A DNA stretch of 8,257 bases. Origin: Akkermansiaceae bacterium (GTDB lineage Bacteria > Verrucomicrobiota > Verrucomicrobiia > Verrucomicrobiales > Akkermansiaceae). The DNA is taken from contig JACMMB010000131.1 in assembly GCA_014379305.1 (NCBI GenBank), positions 1 through 8,257 on the forward strand, read 5' to 3'. How positions within the stretch are numbered: the first letter of the stretch is position 1; each line of letters begins with the position of its first letter. The position numbers and the translations under genes were made by a program. Below are positions 6,588-8,257 of this stretch, one piece after another. Below the pieces are notes generated by a model. The model did not search any database. It worked only from the letters and a program-made list of their open reading frames with translations, and was not told the DNA's origin.

Positions 6588-7574
6588 ATGTCCCGCATTC
6601 TCACCTACCGTGAAGCCCTCCGTGAAGGTCTCGACGAAGAACTCGCCCGTGATCCGAACGTCGTCCTGATGGGCGAAGAGGTCGCTCAGTACAACGGTGC
6701 CTATAAAGTAACCGAAGGCCTCTGGAAAAAATGGGGCGACAAGCGGGTTGTCGATACTCCAATTTCCGAAGCGGGATTCATTGGCATGGGCATCGGTGCT
6801 TCGATGCTTGGCGTCCGCCCGGTCATGGAGTTGATGTTCTGGTCCTTTCATTCCGTGGCCTTCGATCAATTGGTGAGCAACGCGGCATGCGTCCGCTACA
6901 TGTCCGGTGGTCTTTGCAACTGCCCGATCGTCGTCCGTGGTCCGGCCAACGGCGGCACCGGCGTCGGCGCAACCCATTCGCACATTCCTGAAGGGCTATT
7001 CGCTGCTTTTCCCGGATTGAAAGTCTGCGCTCCGGCGACTCCGGCCGATGCCAAGGGACTGATCAAAGCCGCGATTCGCGACAACGACCCGGTTTACTTC
7101 ATGGAGAATACGTTGCTCTACGGAACCACCGGAGAGGTGCCCGATCCTGCGGACGGTGATTTTGTCATTCCCTTGGGAGTCGCGGAAATCAAACTTGAAG
7201 GCTCGGATGTTTCACTCATCGCTCATGGCCGATCGGTCATCCAGTCCCTCGCCGCGGCAGAAATCCTCAAGACCGATCATGGCATCAGTGCCGAGGTCCT
7301 CGACCTCCGCTCGATCCGCCCTCTCGATCAGGATGCCATTCTCAAGACGGTGATGAAAACCAACCGGGTTGTTCTTGTCGACGAGTCCAAGCCATTCGGC
7401 GGAGTTTCAGCCATGATCGCGATGCTCATTCAAGAGCACGCATTCGATTATCTTGATGCTCCTATCAAGCGCGTCTGCTCAATCGACGCACCTGCGATTT
7501 ATTCGCCACACATTGAGCATGAACAACTTCCAAATCCTCGAAGAATTGTGGAGAAAGTTCTGACCCTCCGGTGA
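6588..7574 (+). CDS. pdhB: Pyruvate dehydrogenase E1 component, beta subunit
   Basis: Partner of PdhA in the alpha2beta2 E1 enzyme; the active site lies between subunits, and the beta chain supplies the glutamate that activates thiamine diphosphate. The 328-residue product has the usual length and motifs: MGEEVAQYNGAYKVTEGLW at 28-46 (E30/E31 region), DTPISEAGFIGMGIGASM at 56-73, RGPANGGTGVGATHS at 117-131, and in the transketolase C-terminal domain DLRSIRPLD at 239-247 and DESKPFGGVSAMIA at 265-278. The N-terminal half is strikingly like mitochondrial PDHB as I recall it. Where many homologues have a QHSQ-type segment, this protein has THSHIPEG at 129-136. ATG 6588 is preferred to the in-frame ATG 6543 because family members start with a short MSRxLTYREAL-like N-terminus and the extra 15 residues would be encoded by the tandem-repeat spacer. 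E2 and E3 genes are not downstream within the window. Confidence 0.95.
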   Translation: MSRILTYREALREGLDEELARDPNVVLMGEEVAQYNGAYKVTEGLWKKWGDKRVVDTPISEAGFIGMGIGASMLGVRPVMELMFWSFHSVAFDQLVSNAACVRYMSGGLCNCPIVVRGPANGGTGVGATHSHIPEGLFAAFPGLKVCAPATPADAKGLIKAAIRDNDPVYFMENTLLYGTTGEVPDPADGDFVIPLGVAEIKLEGSDVSLIAHGRSVIQSLAAAEILKTDHGISAEVLDLRSIRPLDQDAILKTVMKTNRVVLVDESKPFGGVSAMIAMLIQEHAFDYLDAPIKRVCSIDAPAIYSPHIEHEQLPNPRRIVEKVLTLR

Positions 7575-7686
7575 TCCGCGAACACACCGACACGGTCCGG
7601 ACAGAGCTCCGTCCTAGCAGATTCATCCTTTAAACCTCACAGTCTTTTTGATTGCCAAGCCCGCACCGCTTCCTAGCATTGCGGAA

Positions 7687-7761
7687 ATGTTTTTAAGATT
7701 CACCACACTTCTCGCCGTCTCGATTCTAGCACTCGGCATCACTTCATGCTGCTGCTTGTAA
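7687..7761 (+). CDS. Possible mini-lipoprotein, 24 residues
   Basis: A short open frame from ATG 7687 encodes 24 residues: a basic start (MFLRF), a hydrophobic core (TTLLAVSILALG) and ITSC, which fits a lipobox, with the first Cys at residue 21. After cleavage only four residues (CCCL) would remain on the lipid. The following gene's signal peptide ends in a similar LGFSSCC, so this may be a tiny entericidin-like lipoprotein, or the surviving start of a decayed copy of its neighbour. It lies 112 bp after pdhB and 40 bp before the next gene. No Shine-Dalgarno sequence is seen, but that is true of most genes here. The well-formed signal is the only evidence for coding. Confidence 0.45.
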   Translation: MFLRFTTLLAVSILALGITSCCCL

Positions 7762-7801
7762 AAAACCAGTTTCCCTCTTCTCCTACCAACCATTATCCAT
7801 C

Positions 7802-8221
7802 ATGAAAAACCTAGTTCTTCTCGCCTCGCTCATCGCCATTTCTCTCGGCTTTTCGTCCTGCTGCTCGATGTTCGGAGCCCACTCGCAGTCCGCCGGTTAT
7901 CGGACCGAAACCCGCCAAAAGAGAACTTGTGGTTATGACATCGTCACCAAGCAAGTGGCGACTCCCGGCTACGGCGGCAAAGGCGGTATGGTTGAGACCG
8001 TTGAAGAAAAGGTTCCACGCTACAAGACTGTCACCCGGGAGGTCCGCGTCGCATGCGGCAAGTGCACCCGTTACTATTGCCCGAAAAAGGATTGCTGCGG
8101 CACCACGTCCGAATCCACCATGCGGATGGCAAGCACCCAAGGGTCCAGCGGTAGCCCTAACCTTGGTCTGATTCCTACAATGAAACCACTTCCACTCGGA
8201 CCGGTGGTAGTTACGCCATGA
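7802..8221 (+). CDS. Cysteine-rich lipoprotein of unknown function
   Basis: The 139-residue product starts with a lipoprotein signal: a basic N-terminus (MKN), hydrophobic residues 4-16 and the lipobox FSSC with C20 as the lipid-modified residue. The mature part has a polar, positively charged region with repeated valine/lysine/threonine patterns (KQVATPGY, EEKVPRYKTVTREVRV). A cysteine cluster follows at 85-99 (C85, C88, C93, C98, C99; spacing CxxC-x4-C-x4-CC), with another Cys at 43. The C-terminus is a Ser/Gly/Pro-rich tail. The cluster could bind metal or form disulphides in the envelope; no domain name comes to mind. Residue 21, after the lipidated Cys, is also Cys and not Asp, so in a Lol-type system outer-membrane sorting is more likely. 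There is no Shine-Dalgarno sequence before ATG 7802. The mini-lipoprotein frame upstream has a similar signal. Confidence 0.75.
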   Translation: MKNLVLLASLIAISLGFSSCCSMFGAHSQSAGYRTETRQKRTCGYDIVTKQVATPGYGGKGGMVETVEEKVPRYKTVTREVRVACGKCTRYYCPKKDCCGTTSESTMRMASTQGSSGSPNLGLIPTMKPLPLGPVVVTP

Positions 8222-8251
8222 GTTGATTGACCGACCCAGTTTTCCAAGCGC

Positions 8252-8257
8252 GGAGGA
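8252..8257 (+). promoter_or_regulatory. Possible ribosome binding site for a gene beyond the right edge
   Basis: The window ends in GGAGGA, a strong Shine-Dalgarno core, 31 bp after the lipoprotein stop codon. If a start codon follows within about 5-10 bases, it would mark the next plus-strand gene. It stands out because the other starts in this window lack such a sequence. Confidence 0.3.

Noticed and set aside
7590..7625. Possible terminator hairpin after pdhB
   Set aside because: Only 4-bp stems (CGGA/TCCG or GGAC/GTCC) can be drawn and no T-run follows directly.
7648..7679. Possible promoter before the mini-lipoprotein (TTGATT ... TAGCAT)
   Set aside because: Each box matches only four of six bases and the 20-bp spacing is too long.
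7792..7800. TTATCCATC, a DnaA-box-like sequence
   Set aside because: Two mismatches to TTATCCACA and no cluster of boxes or A/T-rich unwinding region, so the window does not itself show a replication origin.

Overview
The window reads as a chromosomal segment of a Gram-negative bacterium, most likely Verrucomicrobiota. This rests on recalled protein style (a DUF2167 membrane protein, E1 alpha/beta subunits of the mitochondrial-like kind, small lipoproteins with an SCC lipobox) and on start codons with almost no Shine-Dalgarno sequences. It was not checked by a database search. I see no mobile element, phage gene, CRISPR array, tRNA or rRNA. Coding density is high and no gap exceeds about 180 bp.

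Layout. At the left edge is the 5' end of a minus-strand gene for a SWIM zinc-finger protein (1-193). Divergent from it are a DUF2167 membrane protein (371-1285) and, 12 bp further on, an unrecognised multi-pass membrane protein with a C-terminal zinc ribbon (1298-2386). The latter runs 27 bp into the 3' end of the convergent mnmG (2360-4279, minus), the tRNA uridine-34 modification enzyme. Upstream of mnmG on the same strand is cdd, cytidine deaminase (4351-4743). Divergent from cdd is a small membrane protein of the DUF6580 type (4848-5414). It is followed by the two E1 subunits of a pyruvate dehydrogenase-type complex, pdhA (5460-6536) and pdhB (6588-7574). The right end holds a possible 24-residue mini-lipoprotein (7687-7761) and a cysteine-rich lipoprotein (7802-8221).

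The most notable signal is at DNA level. Three copies of the ParB-binding centromere sequence parS (TGTTCCACGTGGAACA) lie in and beside mnmG: 2682-2697 (15 of 16 bases), 3513-3528 (perfect) and 4334-4349 (perfect). Two are inside mnmG, in the same frame, so both encode the tetrapeptide FHVE. The third fills part of the 71-bp gap between cdd and mnmG. mnmG commonly sits near rsmG, parA, parB and the replication origin. Here those genes are absent from the window but the centromere sites are present, so this is probably the ParB loading zone and origin-proximal.

How the genes work together: PdhA and PdhB form one E1 enzyme, but E2 and E3 are not in the window. cdd and mnmG may be co-transcribed. 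The DUF2167 protein and its zinc-ribbon neighbour are probably one envelope-related unit of unknown function. The rest look like unrelated housekeeping neighbours.
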